From: Hyphomicrobiaceae bacterium
GTDB lineage: Bacteria > Pseudomonadota > Alphaproteobacteria > Rhizobiales > Methyloligellaceae
Assembly (NCBI GenBank): GCA_028066055.1
Contig: JALCBY010000001.1
Coordinates: 1 to 64,000 of the forward strand
DNA length: 64,000 bases
Reading direction: 5' to 3'
Below are positions 7,941 to 16,662 of this stretch, in pieces. A program made the translations under genes and the position numbers. The number at the start of each line of letters is the position of its first letter. The stretch's first letter is position 1. Under the pieces are notes generated by a model, which saw nothing but the letters and a program-made list of their open reading frames with translations, was not told where the DNA came from and searched no databases.

Positions 7941-8933
7941 ATGATCCAAACGAAGCAAAAATTCTTTGGCCTTGGCGTGGCTGTCGGTCTGGGCGTTGCC
8001 GCAGTAGGTCTGCCGCAGGCCGCGAAAGCCGCGTGGGAGCCGAAAAAACCGGTCGAGTTCGTCGTCATGGCGGGCAAGGGCGGCGGCGCTGACAAGGCGG
8101 TTCGCCTGATGCAGAGCATCATTGCCAAGAACAAGATGGCTCCGGTCCCGTTCACGCCAGTGAACAAGCCAGGCGGCACCGGTGCCGAGGCGCTTGTCTA
8201 TCTGAAAGGCAAGAAGGGCGACGACCACACCATCATGTTCACCCTCAACAGCTTCTACACCACGCCGCTGCGCCAGCCGGGCCTCAAGGTCAACATCGAG
8301 GAGTTCACCCCGGTCATGCGTATGGCGGAAGACACCTTCTGCCTCTGGGTCAATTCCGACCGCAAGGACATCAATAACGTCGACGACTTCGTCAAAGCCG
8401 CCAAGGCAAAAGGCAACGGCTGGATCATGGCCGGTACGGGCAAGGCGTCGGAAGACAATCTTCTGACTGACTTCCTGAACTCCGCCTACGGCCTGAAGAT
8501 GAAGTACGTCCCCTACAAGGGCGGCGGCAAGGTCGCCAAGGAACTGGCTGGCAACAATGCCGATTCCACGGTGAACAATCCGTCAGAGCAGCTCGGCTTC
8601 TTCGAAGCCGGCAAGACCAAGCCTCTGGCCTGCTTCACCAAGGACCGCATCGGCCTGTTCAAGGATGCGCCGACCTTTAAGGAGCTGGGCAAGGACTTCG
8701 TGTACTTCATGCAGCGCACCGTCGTTGGCGCGCCCGGCATGAGCGATGACGCCAAGGCCTACTACAAGGACCTCTTCACCAAGGTCTTCAATTCGGACGA
8801 ATGGCAGACCTACCGCAAGAAGAAGGCCCTCCAGGGCGACGCACTCACCGGTGATGATCTGATGAATTACTGGAAAAACGAGCGCGACGTTCACAAGAAG
8901 ATGCTGACCAAGATGGGCGCCATCAAGGGCTAG
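7941..8933 (+). CDS. tctC: TTT-family periplasmic solute-binding protein (TctC/Bug), probable oxalate-island importer
   Basis: This 330-aa binding protein of a tripartite tricarboxylate transporter has a signal peptide that probably ends after QAAKA (residue 30). The mature part starts WEPKKPVEFVVMAGKGGGADK, and further on has the PVNKPGGTGAEAL and YVPYKGGG segments typical of Bug proteins that bind small organic acids. The start at 7941 has GGGAGG seven bases upstream; an earlier in-frame ATG at 7875 has no RBS and would bury the signal peptide. It is the first gene of a rightward unit with TctB and TctA, followed by a GntR gene, oxc and frc. Oxalate, or another short dicarboxylate, is the inferred ligand. 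The family alone does not fix the substrate. Confidence 0.9.
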   Translation: MIQTKQKFFGLGVAVGLGVAAVGLPQAAKAAWEPKKPVEFVVMAGKGGGADKAVRLMQSIIAKNKMAPVPFTPVNKPGGTGAEALVYLKGKKGDDHTIMFTLNSFYTTPLRQPGLKVNIEEFTPVMRMAEDTFCLWVNSDRKDINNVDDFVKAAKAKGNGWIMAGTGKASEDNLLTDFLNSAYGLKMKYVPYKGGGKVAKELAGNNADSTVNNPSEQLGFFEAGKTKPLACFTKDRIGLFKDAPTFKELGKDFVYFMQRTVVGAPGMSDDAKAYYKDLFTKVFNSDEWQTYRKKKALQGDALTGDDLMNYWKNERDVHKKMLTKMGAIKG

Positions 8934-8978
8934 TCTGGAGCCGGAACACGATCAATAGAGGGGGGAGAACCGCACGTC

Positions 8979-9485
8979 ATGCGCAAGGCTGAATTCGTCA
9001 TGGCCGTCGTGATGGGCATCTTCTCCCTCTATCTGATGTGGAAGAGTGCTGAACTTCCGATCGGCTGGATTCCGGAAGAAGGTCCAGGCGGTGGCGCTTG
9101 GCCGTTCTGGCTTTCGGCAATCATGGCGATTTGTTGCGTCATGATCCTGGTGAACTGGTATCGCCGAAAGACCCCCCCTTCACAATCCGACGAAGTCTAC
9201 ATGGATCGCGGCACGCTTATAGCCGTCGGCTTGGTTGCCGGCGCGCTCACGGTGACGATCGCGCTGTTCTATGTGATCGGTGTGTATGGGGCGATCCCGC
9301 TCTTCATGATTTTCTATGTGAGATTTCTCGGCCGGCATTCATGGGCGACCACCGCAGCCATGGCGACGATCACGCCGGTTGTTATGTTTTTCTTTTTTGA
9401 TATTGCGCTGAAGATCACGCTTCCCAAGGGGCTTCCCATTGTCGAGGAAACGATCTTCTACCCGCTTTATAAGATTTTCTTGTGA
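8979..9485 (+). CDS. tctB: TTT-family small membrane subunit TctB
   Basis: This 168-aa protein has four predicted hydrophobic helices: MAVVMGIFSLYLMW at the N terminus, WPFWLSAIMAICCVMILVNW, GTLIAVGLVAGALTVTIALF with the following IGVYGAIPLFMIFYV, and a last one near ATMATITPVVMFFFF. That matches the four-helix small subunit that partners TctA. A purine-rich RBS (GAGGGGGGAGA) lies about 12 bases before the start. It sits 45 bases after the binding-protein gene and 107 bases before TctA, in one likely transcript. Confidence 0.88.
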   Translation: MRKAEFVMAVVMGIFSLYLMWKSAELPIGWIPEEGPGGGAWPFWLSAIMAICCVMILVNWYRRKTPPSQSDEVYMDRGTLIAVGLVAGALTVTIALFYVIGVYGAIPLFMIFYVRFLGRHSWATTAAMATITPVVMFFFFDIALKITLPKGLPIVEETIFYPLYKIFL

Positions 9486-9592
9486 GGCACTTCGCATCGT
9501 CGCGTGTTCACCGCCCGACTGGGCGCGCATGCGCCGGCTTCGAAGGGAAACAATGAGGCAAAGGGAAACCGAACGGGCTTCGGGATACGGCA

Positions 9593-11119
9593 ATGGCTGA
9601 CATTCTTCTGCAACTATGGGGTGGCTTTCTTGTCGCGTTCGAGCCCCTGAACCTCATGCTGGTGCTCATTGGCTGCACCATCGGACTTTTCATCGGCGCG
9701 ATGCCGGGACTGGGATCGGTGAACGGTGTGGCCATCTTGCTGCCTCTCACCTTTCTCGTCCCGCCGACAGGCGCGATCATTTTTCTCGCCGCCATCTATT
9801 ACGGCGCCATGTATGGCGGCGCCATCAGTTCCATCATGCTGGGCATACCCGGCGCTTCGACCGCCGTGGCGACAACATTTGACGGACGGCCGCTGGCGAA
9901 AGAAGGAATGGCTGATAAGGCCCTGACGGCCGCCGCCGTCGCATCATTTGTCGGCGGCACTATTTCGGTCGTACTGTTCACATTCTTCGCACCGCCACTC
10001 GCACATGTGGCCCTGTTCTTCGGCGCACCCGAGGAATTCTCTCTCATGATGCTCGCCTTCGCCACCTTCATCGGACTTGGCGGTGACGATATACCGAAGA
10101 CGATTTTTTCGATCTGCATCGGCCTTGTTCTGTCGGCCGTTGGCCTCGACATCATCTCCGGTGAGCCCAGGCTCATCTTTGGCGACATCCCCGGGTTTCT
10201 CCACGGCATCAATTTCCTTGTTCTCGCCATCGGCATCTACGGGATCGGTGAAATGCTGTGGACGGTCGAGGAGAACTACAAGGCCGGCGGAGCGTCCATG
10301 CTTTCCAAGGCGGTCGTGAGCGTGCAGCGCACACTCGCCAACCTCAAGGAGCTGCTGGGCACGTGGAAGACAGCGGTCATGGGATCGTTCCTCGGCTACT
10401 TCGTCGGCATTCTTCCCGCGGCGGGCGCAACGCCCGGGTCACTGATGGCTTATGGCGTGGCGCGGCAGATCGCGAGGGATCCGCAGAAGTTCGGCAAGGG
10501 ATCGGTGGATGGCGTTGTTGCACCTGAGTCCGCAAACAACGCAGCGAGCACCGGATCCATGTTGCCGATGCTGACGCTCGGCATCCCCGGCTCCCCCACA
10601 ACGGCAATCCTGCTCGGCGGCATGGTGATCTGGGGTCTGGAGCCCGGTCCGCGGCTGTTTACCGATCACAGCGACTTTGTCTGGGGTCTGATTGCGTCCC
10701 TTTACGCCGCGAACCTGTTCGCGGTGATCATCAACGTCGCCTTCATTCCGGCCTTCATCTGGGTTCTGAAGCTGCCCTTCACGCTGCTTGCACCGATCAT
10801 TTTCGTGCTCTGCCTTGTCGGGGGCTATGCGCCGACCCAGGACATGCATGACGTCTGGCTGATGTTGCTGTTTGGCGTTGTCGGCTATCTGATGCGCAAG
10901 CTGGATTACCCCCTCGCGCCGGCCGTGCTCGCCATCGTACTCGGCCCCCTCGCCGAACCGGCCTTGCGACAGTCGTTGCTGATCAACAACGGTTCCTTCG
11001 ACATCTTTTTTACGCGGCCCTACTCGGCACCCATCATGATCACGGCCTTGGTCCTGCTGGCGCTGCCGCTCCTGAAACCCCTCATGCGGCTTATAAATGG
11101 TAAGAAGGCAAAGGCTTGA
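9593..11119 (+). CDS. tctA: TTT-family large permease subunit TctA
   Basis: This 508-aa, strongly hydrophobic protein has about 12 helices. It shows the duplicated family signature: IGAMPGLGSVNGVAILLPLT followed by YYGAMYGGAISSIMLGIPG in the first half, and GILPAAGATPGSLMAYGVA with SANNAASTGSMLPMLTLGIPG in the second. It forms the transport channel of the secondary carrier, driven by a cation gradient. The RBS is weak, and the 107-base gap after tctB contains a small hairpin (GGCGC/GCGCC, 9522-9535). Substrate is inferred from the neighbouring oxalate genes. Confidence 0.92.
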   Translation: MADILLQLWGGFLVAFEPLNLMLVLIGCTIGLFIGAMPGLGSVNGVAILLPLTFLVPPTGAIIFLAAIYYGAMYGGAISSIMLGIPGASTAVATTFDGRPLAKEGMADKALTAAAVASFVGGTISVVLFTFFAPPLAHVALFFGAPEEFSLMMLAFATFIGLGGDDIPKTIFSICIGLVLSAVGLDIISGEPRLIFGDIPGFLHGINFLVLAIGIYGIGEMLWTVEENYKAGGASMLSKAVVSVQRTLANLKELLGTWKTAVMGSFLGYFVGILPAAGATPGSLMAYGVARQIARDPQKFGKGSVDGVVAPESANNAASTGSMLPMLTLGIPGSPTTAILLGGMVIWGLEPGPRLFTDHSDFVWGLIASLYAANLFAVIINVAFIPAFIWVLKLPFTLLAPIIFVLCLVGGYAPTQDMHDVWLMLLFGVVGYLMRKLDYPLAPAVLAIVLGPLAEPALRQSLLINNGSFDIFFTRPYSAPIMITALVLLALPLLKPLMRLINGKKAKA

Positions 11120-11180
11120 TGCATGCAGTACAGGTCGGTTGAGCCCCTTTGATATTGCGTCGCGGATCGGGCTTGGTGTA

Positions 11181-11190
11181 TGGTATACCA
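11181..11190. promoter_or_regulatory. perfect TGGTATACCA palindrome upstream of the GntR gene
   Basis: A 10-base perfect inverted repeat lies 79-88 bases before the GntR start, in the 149-base gap between tctA and the regulator. It matches the core of the 14-base palindrome at 747-760. Its position suggests autoregulation or control of the gntR-oxc-frc part of the unit. Confidence 0.55.
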
Positions 11191-11268
11191 GTTGACCAAG
11201 CGGCGTTTGCAATCCCGGGGGTATGATCGAATATATGGCGCAATTTCGTGCCGTGTGGAGACCCAGCT

Positions 11269-11955
11269 ATGTCGAACCTGCAACTGGAAATAAAGCCCAT
11301 CGGGGACGGCTTTTCTCTGAAGTCGAAGATCTACGATTCCCTGAAAGCCGCGATCATGGACATGAACATCTATGACAGCAGCGCCGATCTTCGCCTCGAC
11401 GAAAGACGGCTTTCCGAGCAGTTTGGCATCAGCCGAACCCCGCTGCGCGAGGCGCTCGCCCGGCTCGACCAGGAGGGACTGGTCAAAATCGTTCCCCGCC
11501 GCGGCATCTATATCGTCCGCAAGTCGAAGGCCGAAATCCTGGAAATGATAACGGTCTGGGCCGCTCTGGAGAGTATGGCCGCGCGGCTCATCACGCAGAA
11601 TGCCAGCGATGAGGAAATTTCCAGCCTGCGCGCGTTGTGCAGCACATTTGACGGCGAAGCGGTCAAGGCGCGGATCGACGAGTATTCCGATACCAACATC
11701 AAGTTTCATCAGGCGATCCTGAAGATGAGCAAGTGCGAACTGCTCAACGAAATGGCTCAGGGGCTGTTCATGCACGTCCGCGCCATCCGTGCGCGCACGA
11801 TTTCCGAAAAGGACCGTGCCGACCGCTCGATTGTCGATCACATGCACATCATCGAAGCGCTCGAGGCACGGGACACCGAGCTGGCCGAGCGCCTTGTGCG
11901 CGAACACACGTTGAATCTGAGGGCGCATGTCGAGCGCTATGTGGACATCGACTGA
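11269..11955 (+). CDS. GntR-family transcriptional regulator, FadR/FCD subfamily
   Basis: This 228-aa protein has an N-terminal winged helix (about 17-85, with FGISRTPLREALARL as recognition region) and a C-terminal FCD ligand domain (about 92-225). Likely metal/ligand residues of FCD are Asp141, His147, His193 and His213 or His220. Such domains usually bind a small carboxylate through a metal. The start at 11269 has GGAG eight bases upstream; an in-frame ATG at 11248 lacks an RBS. Placed between the transporter and oxc, it is the best candidate for binding the TGGTATACCA sites, with oxalate or a pathway intermediate as effector. Confidence 0.92.
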   Translation: MSNLQLEIKPIGDGFSLKSKIYDSLKAAIMDMNIYDSSADLRLDERRLSEQFGISRTPLREALARLDQEGLVKIVPRRGIYIVRKSKAEILEMITVWAALESMAARLITQNASDEEISSLRALCSTFDGEAVKARIDEYSDTNIKFHQAILKMSKCELLNEMAQGLFMHVRAIRARTISEKDRADRSIVDHMHIIEALEARDTELAERLVREHTLNLRAHVERYVDID

Positions 11956-12009
11956 CGCATCCTTGCTTGAAGCCGCGTCAGACAGGAATTTTACGGGGAG
12001 TGAACAACC

Positions 12010-13755
12010 ATGTCAGTAGCCGAGAACATCGATGCCAGCCTGGATGAAGACGCGGCACCGAAGGATCTGACGGACGGATTCCATCTGATCATCGAAGCGC
12101 TCAAGCTGAACGGCATCAACACGATCTACAATGTTCCCGGCATTCCGATCACCGATCTGGGCCGCTACATGCAGGCGGAAGGCATGCGCGTCCTCTCTTT
12201 CCGGCACGAGCAGCATGCAGGATATGCGGCAGCCATCGCCGGATACCTGACAAAAAAGCCCGGCGTGTGCATGACCGTGTCGGCGCCCGGATTTCTCAAC
12301 GGCCTGACGGCGCTGGCGCACGCCACCACCAACTGTTACCCGATGATCCTGCTGTCCGGCTCTTCCGAACGCGAAATCGTCGACCTGCAGCAGGGCGACT
12401 ATGAGGAGATGGATCAGCTTGCAATCGCCAAACCGCTCTGCAAGGCGGCGTTCCGCATCCTGCATGCTGAAGACATCGGCATCGGGATTGCGCGCGCCAT
12501 ACGTGCCGCTGTTTCCGGCCGGCCCGGCGGTGTCTATCTCGATCTCCCGGCTCAACTCATGGCGCAGACGATGGATGCCGCGGCGGGCGAAAAGTCGTTG
12601 GTGAAGGTCATCGATCCGGCACCCGCACAACTCCCGGCCCCTGAAGCAATCACCCGGGCCCTCGAGGTTCTCAAAAACGCCAAGCGTCCGCTGATCATTC
12701 TCGGCAAGGGCGCAGCTTACGCGCAGGCAGACGATGAAATCCGTGCACTGGTCGAAAAGAGCGGCATCCCCTATCTGCCGATGAGTATGGCGAAGGGCCT
12801 GCTGCCGGATACCCATCCCCAATCGGCGGGTCCGGCAAGATCCCTCGTGCTCAAGGAATCCGACACCGTGATGTTGATCGGCGCCCGCCTCAACTGGCTT
12901 CTGTCGCACGGCAAGGGCAAGGCCTGGGGCGACAATGAAAAGAAATTCATCCATATCGACATCGAGCCCACGGAAATGGACAGTAATGTCGAGATCGCGG
13001 CACCCGTGGTCGGAGATATCGGTTCGTGCGTGACAGCGCTGCTCGACGCCATGGGCGATGACTGGGCGCCGCCGCCCACAGAATGGACCGAAGCGGTCAA
13101 TACCAAGCGGCAATCCAACATCGAGCGCATGGCGCCAAGGCTGCAGAACAACAATGTGCCGATGGACTTTCATGGCGCCCTTGGCGTGTTGCGGACGATC
13201 ATTGCGGAGCGGCCCGACGCCATTCTCGTCAACGAGGGCGCCAACACACTCGATTTCGCGCGCGGCATCATCGACATGTACAAGCCGAGGAAACGCCTCG
13301 ACGTGGGCACCTGGGGCGTGATGGGCATCGGAATGGGTCAGGCCATCGCCGCCGCCGTCGAGACGGGCCACCCAGTGCTCGCCGTGGAAGGCGACAGCGC
13401 GTTCGGTTTCTCGGGCATGGAGATCGAAACCGTCTGCCGTTACAACCTCCCGGTTTGCATCGTCGTCTTCAACAATGGGGGCATCTACCGCGGAACGGAC
13501 GTCAATCCGACGGGCGGTCCGGACGTCGCGCCCACCGTGTTCGTCAAGGACGCGCGCTACGACAAGATGATGGAAGCCTTCGGCGGCGTGGGCTACCACG
13601 CCACGTCGCCCGATGAACTTAGACAGGCCGTGAACGAAGCCATGGACTCCGGAAAACCGTCGCTCGTGAACGCGGTCATCGATCCGGCCTCGGGAACCGA
13701 AAGCGGCCGTATCGGCAATCTCAACCCGCAGAGCGTGGTTTCGAAAAAGAAGTAA
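12010..13755 (+). CDS. oxc: oxalyl-CoA decarboxylase
   Basis: This 581-aa thiamine-diphosphate enzyme converts oxalyl-CoA to formyl-CoA and CO2. It has the three-domain ThDP fold. The cofactor-activating Glu67 is in [13 protein letters not shown], the oxalyl-CoA decarboxylase segment [12 protein letters not shown] lies near 119-130, and the ThDP-Mg motif begins [13 protein letters not shown] and ends with NNGG. The C-terminal tail [13 protein letters not shown] is the loop that orders over the substrate in the Oxalobacter enzyme (about 568 aa). GGGGAG precedes the ATG. It lies 54 bases after the GntR gene and 43 bases before frc. Confidence 0.95.
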   Translation: MSVAENIDASLDEDAAPKDLTDGFHLIIEALKLNGINTIYNVPGIPITDLGRYMQAEGMRVLSFRHEQHAGYAAAIAGYLTKKPGVCMTVSAPGFLNGLTALAHATTNCYPMILLSGSSEREIVDLQQGDYEEMDQLAIAKPLCKAAFRILHAEDIGIGIARAIRAAVSGRPGGVYLDLPAQLMAQTMDAAAGEKSLVKVIDPAPAQLPAPEAITRALEVLKNAKRPLIILGKGAAYAQADDEIRALVEKSGIPYLPMSMAKGLLPDTHPQSAGPARSLVLKESDTVMLIGARLNWLLSHGKGKAWGDNEKKFIHIDIEPTEMDSNVEIAAPVVGDIGSCVTALLDAMGDDWAPPPTEWTEAVNTKRQSNIERMAPRLQNNNVPMDFHGALGVLRTIIAERPDAILVNEGANTLDFARGIIDMYKPRKRLDVGTWGVMGIGMGQAIAAAVETGHPVLAVEGDSAFGFSGMEIETVCRYNLPVCIVVFNNGGIYRGTDVNPTGGPDVAPTVFVKDARYDKMMEAFGGVGYHATSPDELRQAVNEAMDSGKPSLVNAVIDPASGTESGRIGNLNPQSVVSKKK

Positions 13756-13798
13756 GCCCGCTTCAAGGAAAGTACAGCTTCAAGCACAGAGGCAGACA

Positions 13799-15082
13799 AT
13801 GAAAGCTCTAGATGGCGTCCGCATTCTGGACATGACCCATGTCCAATCAGGCCCGACCTGCACGCAACTTCTGGCATGGTTTGGCGCCGACGTAATCAAA
13901 GTCGAACGTCCCGGTGTCGGCGACGCGACGCGCGGCCAGCTTCGGGATATTCCGGATGCGGACAGCCTCTACTTTACGATGCTCAACCACAACAAGCGCT
14001 CGATCACGCTGAATACGAAGTCCGAGAAGGGCAAGGAAATCTTCGAGGGACTTCTCAAGGCGTGTGACGTGATGGTTGAGAATTTTGCGCCTGGCGCACT
14101 CGACCGCATGGGCTTCAGTTGGGAACGCATCCAGGAGATCAACCCGCGGCTGATTTACGCATCGGTGAAGGGCTTCGGACCCGGACCCTACGAAGATTGC
14201 AAGGTTTACGAGAATGTCGCCCAATGCACAGGTGGTTCGGCATCGACCACCGGCTTCCTCGGCGGACCACCGACCGTTACCGGTGCGCAGATCGGCGATT
14301 CCGGAACCGGCCTCCACCTGGCACTCGGCATCGTGACCGCACTTTACCACCGCGAGAAGTCCGGCAAGGGCCAGCGGGTTTTGGCCGCCATGCAGGATGG
14401 CGTGCTGAACCTGTGCCGCGTCAAACTGCGCGATCAGCAACGACTGGAGCATGGTCCGCTCAAGGAATACAGCCAGTTTGGCCAGGGCATCGAGTTCGGC
14501 GAAGCGACGCCCCGTGCCGGCAACGATTCCGGAGGCGGTCAACCAGGCTGGATCGTCAAATGCAAAGGTTGGGAAACCGATCCGGACGCCTATGTGTATT
14601 TCATCACGCAGGCGGCCGTTTGGGGCAACATTTGCGACCTTATCGGCGAGCCGGACTGGAAGGAACATCCCGACTATGCCAAGCCGGAAGCGCGCCTCGA
14701 CAAGATCCCGCAAATTTTCGATCGCATCGAGGAATGGACCAAAACCAAGAACAAGTTCGAGGTCATGGAAGCCTGCAACCCGCTCAACATTCCCTGCGGG
14801 CCGATCCTGTCCATGAAAGAACTCGCGGCAGAGCCATCGTTGCGTGAAACCGGGACCATCGTCGAGGTGGATCACCCGACCCGCGGCAAGTATCTGACTG
14901 TCGGCAACCCGATCAAGCTTTCCGACTCTCCTGCGGAGGTCGTGCGTTCACCGCTCCTTGGTGAACATACGGACGAAATCCTCTCCGAGGTCCTCGACAT
15001 GGACAATGAGGACATTGCCGCGGCTAAGGCCGACGGCGCCGTAGGAGACGAATTCGCAAGCTCGAAGGCGGCGGCGGAATAA
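13799..15082 (+). CDS. frc: formyl-CoA:oxalate CoA-transferase (class III), with unusual active-site residues
   Basis: This 427-aa class III CoA-transferase moves CoA from formyl-CoA to oxalate, closing the cycle with Oxc. The catalytic aspartate is Asp167 (AQIGDSGTG), and Gln16 (THVQSGP) is conserved. The long segments [24 protein letters not shown] and KCKGWETD match the Oxalobacter enzyme as I recall it. Two features differ. The position of the well-studied Trp48 is Gln47 here (TRGQLRD), and the mobile glycine loop reads [10 protein letters not shown] instead of NAGGGGQPGW. The preceding loop is also about 10 residues shorter. It is the last catabolic gene of the rightward unit. Confidence 0.9.
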   Translation: MKALDGVRILDMTHVQSGPTCTQLLAWFGADVIKVERPGVGDATRGQLRDIPDADSLYFTMLNHNKRSITLNTKSEKGKEIFEGLLKACDVMVENFAPGALDRMGFSWERIQEINPRLIYASVKGFGPGPYEDCKVYENVAQCTGGSASTTGFLGGPPTVTGAQIGDSGTGLHLALGIVTALYHREKSGKGQRVLAAMQDGVLNLCRVKLRDQQRLEHGPLKEYSQFGQGIEFGEATPRAGNDSGGGQPGWIVKCKGWETDPDAYVYFITQAAVWGNICDLIGEPDWKEHPDYAKPEARLDKIPQIFDRIEEWTKTKNKFEVMEACNPLNIPCGPILSMKELAAEPSLRETGTIVEVDHPTRGKYLTVGNPIKLSDSPAEVVRSPLLGEHTDEILSEVLDMDNEDIAAAKADGAVGDEFASSKAAAE

Positions 15083-15240
15083 CTGCAGCAGCGCCGAACT
15101 CAACCGGTCCTGTTGTTCGCCCAAACGCCCTTCCCGCCCAAAGTTCACTCTGCGGCGGGATGGGACTCCTTGCATCGTCTCATTATGCAAGACGATTGCT
15201 TTGATATTCCGGAATGGGCATAGTGCTGCGAAGACACCGT

Positions 15241-15251
15241 CATATACCAGT
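15241..15251. promoter_or_regulatory. single GGTATA-type half site before the IclR gene
   Basis: CATATACCAGT carries one half of the TGGTATACCA palindrome, 12-22 bases before the IclR start codon. A lone 7-base half site can occur by chance, so this is weak evidence for extending the regulon to the IclR gene. Confidence 0.25.
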
Positions 15252-15262
15252 CATTCCGGCAC

Positions 15263-16111
15263 ATGACCAACACCAAGGATGCACAATCACCGAATGGCAG
15301 GCGCCGTGCACGCCGTTCGGCATCGGTTGAGGAAACGGGCGACCAACTTCTCAGGTTCGGCGCCATGGGAAAGGCGTTCTCGATCCTGGAGACGCTGACG
15401 GGCAACCCCCACCCTCTTTCCATGGCTGAACTCGCGCGCGAAACCGGCATGACGAAGCCCACCGCGCATCGCATCATTTCCGTCCTTGCGGAACTCGGTT
15501 TCGTCGAGCGTGACCAGGGCAAGCGCGGTTATGTCGAGGGATCAAGGCTGATTCAGTTCTCCCTCGACGCACTCAAGGCGACCGCCCAGCGCAATATCCG
15601 CCATTCCATTCTCCGCGCGTTGTCCGATGAGACCAACGAAACCTGTAATTTCGGCATTCTCACCGGTGCTGAAGTCATCTATCTCGACCGCGTGGAGGCC
15701 AAACGGGCCCTGGGTTTGCGGTTCGAGCCGGGAGTGCCGGTGCCTGCCCATTGCAGCGCTATCGGAAAACTCATGCTTGCGCTTGAACCGCCCGAACGGC
15801 GGGACGAGTTGTTGCGCGCCATGCCGCTTACCCGCTTCACGCCGAGCACCATCACATCGGTTTCCGCACTGTTGGAGGTTCTCGAACGCGTCCGGGAGGT
15901 CCAGATCGGAATTGACGATCAGGAGTCGATCGAGGGGGTCGTCTGTGTCGCGGTACCGGTTCGTGCCGAAGACGGCAATGTGGTCGGCGGCCTCGCCGTA
16001 TCGGCGCCGGAGGCGCGTGTATCCATGGACGATGCTTTGCGCATGGTTCCACAATTACGCAAGGCTGCCACCAAACTCGGCAAAACATTCTCCCTTGGAC
16101 CTACGCCGTAG
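15263..16111 (+). CDS. IclR-family transcriptional regulator
   Basis: This 282-aa regulator has about 30 extra hydrophilic N-terminal residues, then a winged-helix HTH (about 34-95: FSILETL, SMAELARETGMTKPTAHRII) and the IclR effector domain (about 110-270). The effector domain shows GFEPGVPVPAHCSAIGK-like spacing (LRFEPGVPVPAHCSAIGKLM) and a final segment GLAVSAPEARV. No clear RBS precedes the ATG at 15263; an internal ATG at 15365 would remove only the extension. It follows frc by 180 bases in the same direction, so it may regulate the oxalate genes or respond to glyoxylate-type acids. Confidence 0.88.
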   Translation: MTNTKDAQSPNGRRRARRSASVEETGDQLLRFGAMGKAFSILETLTGNPHPLSMAELARETGMTKPTAHRIISVLAELGFVERDQGKRGYVEGSRLIQFSLDALKATAQRNIRHSILRALSDETNETCNFGILTGAEVIYLDRVEAKRALGLRFEPGVPVPAHCSAIGKLMLALEPPERRDELLRAMPLTRFTPSTITSVSALLEVLERVREVQIGIDDQESIEGVVCVAVPVRAEDGNVVGGLAVSAPEARVSMDDALRMVPQLRKAATKLGKTFSLGPTP

Positions 16112-16113
16112 CA

Positions 16114-16125
16114 GTGGCGCGCCAC
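16114..16125. repeat. 12-base palindrome GTGGCGCGCCAC after the IclR gene
   Basis: This perfect inverted repeat begins two bases after the IclR stop codon. It lacks a following T-run, so it is not a typical intrinsic terminator. It may form a small mRNA 3' hairpin. Confidence 0.3.
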
Positions 16126-16269
16126 ACGAGGGTGCGGAACGACGCGCATCCCGAAAGAGCGCTTGCTCGTTGAAATATCCATATGTAAACACGATATGAC
16201 AGTCAGCCGCATGCAACTAGAATTGTGCGGGTCGTTCAGGCCTGCGCTGGCAACTAAGAAGGCGGTTTG

Positions 16270-16653
16270 ATGGGGGACCTTTCCAACGCGATTCTGTGGG
16301 GCTTCGCGATCTTGGCCGTGAAGCACACGATTGCGGACTATTTTCTGCAAACTGCTTACCAGTTCAGGCACAAAGGCATATACGGACATCCCGGCGGAAT
16401 TCTCCATTCCGTGCTGCATATCGCGCTGACACCATCCGTCTTCCTGGTTCTCCCCCCGGCTTCCGTCATGATGGCAGTCGCCATTCTCGCAGGTGAGTAT
16501 GTGATCCACTACCACCTCGACTGGACGAAAGAGCAATTGATCAAGCGGTATGACCTCACGCAGACGGACCCGTGGTTCTGGCACCTGTTCGGCCTGGACC
16601 AGCTCGGTCACTCGCTGACCTATGTTGCGATTATCGCCATTCTGATCAGCTGA
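16270..16653 (+). CDS. DUF3307-like small membrane protein
   Basis: This 127-aa membrane protein has about three to four helices. Conserved polar residues sit near the helices: AVKHTIADYFLQTAYQ (about 13-28), GGILHSVLHIAL (about 36-47), EYVIHYHLDWTKEQ (about 77-90) and LDQLGHSLTY (about 105-114). This is the pattern I associate with DUF3307 proteins. The ATG at 16270 is preferred; a TTG just before it is also open. Its function is unknown to me. It converges on the SulP gene and ends in a palindrome shared with that gene's 3' end. Confidence 0.7.
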   Translation: MGDLSNAILWGFAILAVKHTIADYFLQTAYQFRHKGIYGHPGGILHSVLHIALTPSVFLVLPPASVMMAVAILAGEYVIHYHLDWTKEQLIKRYDLTQTDPWFWHLFGLDQLGHSLTYVAIIAILIS

Positions 16654-16661
16654 TCAGTTTT
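16642..16661. terminator. palindrome CTGATCAGCTGATCAG followed by TTTT
   Basis: A 16-base perfect inverted repeat overlaps the stop codon of the DUF3307-like gene and is followed by four T. Only nine bases separate the two convergent genes. With a 6-bp stem and 4-base loop it would be a weak intrinsic terminator for the rightward gene. Confidence 0.35.
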
Positions 16662-16662
16662 C

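Noticed and set aside
12013-13599. 528-aa open frame antisense to oxc
   Set aside because: The sense frame has full oxalyl-CoA decarboxylase motifs; the antisense frame has none and no RBS.
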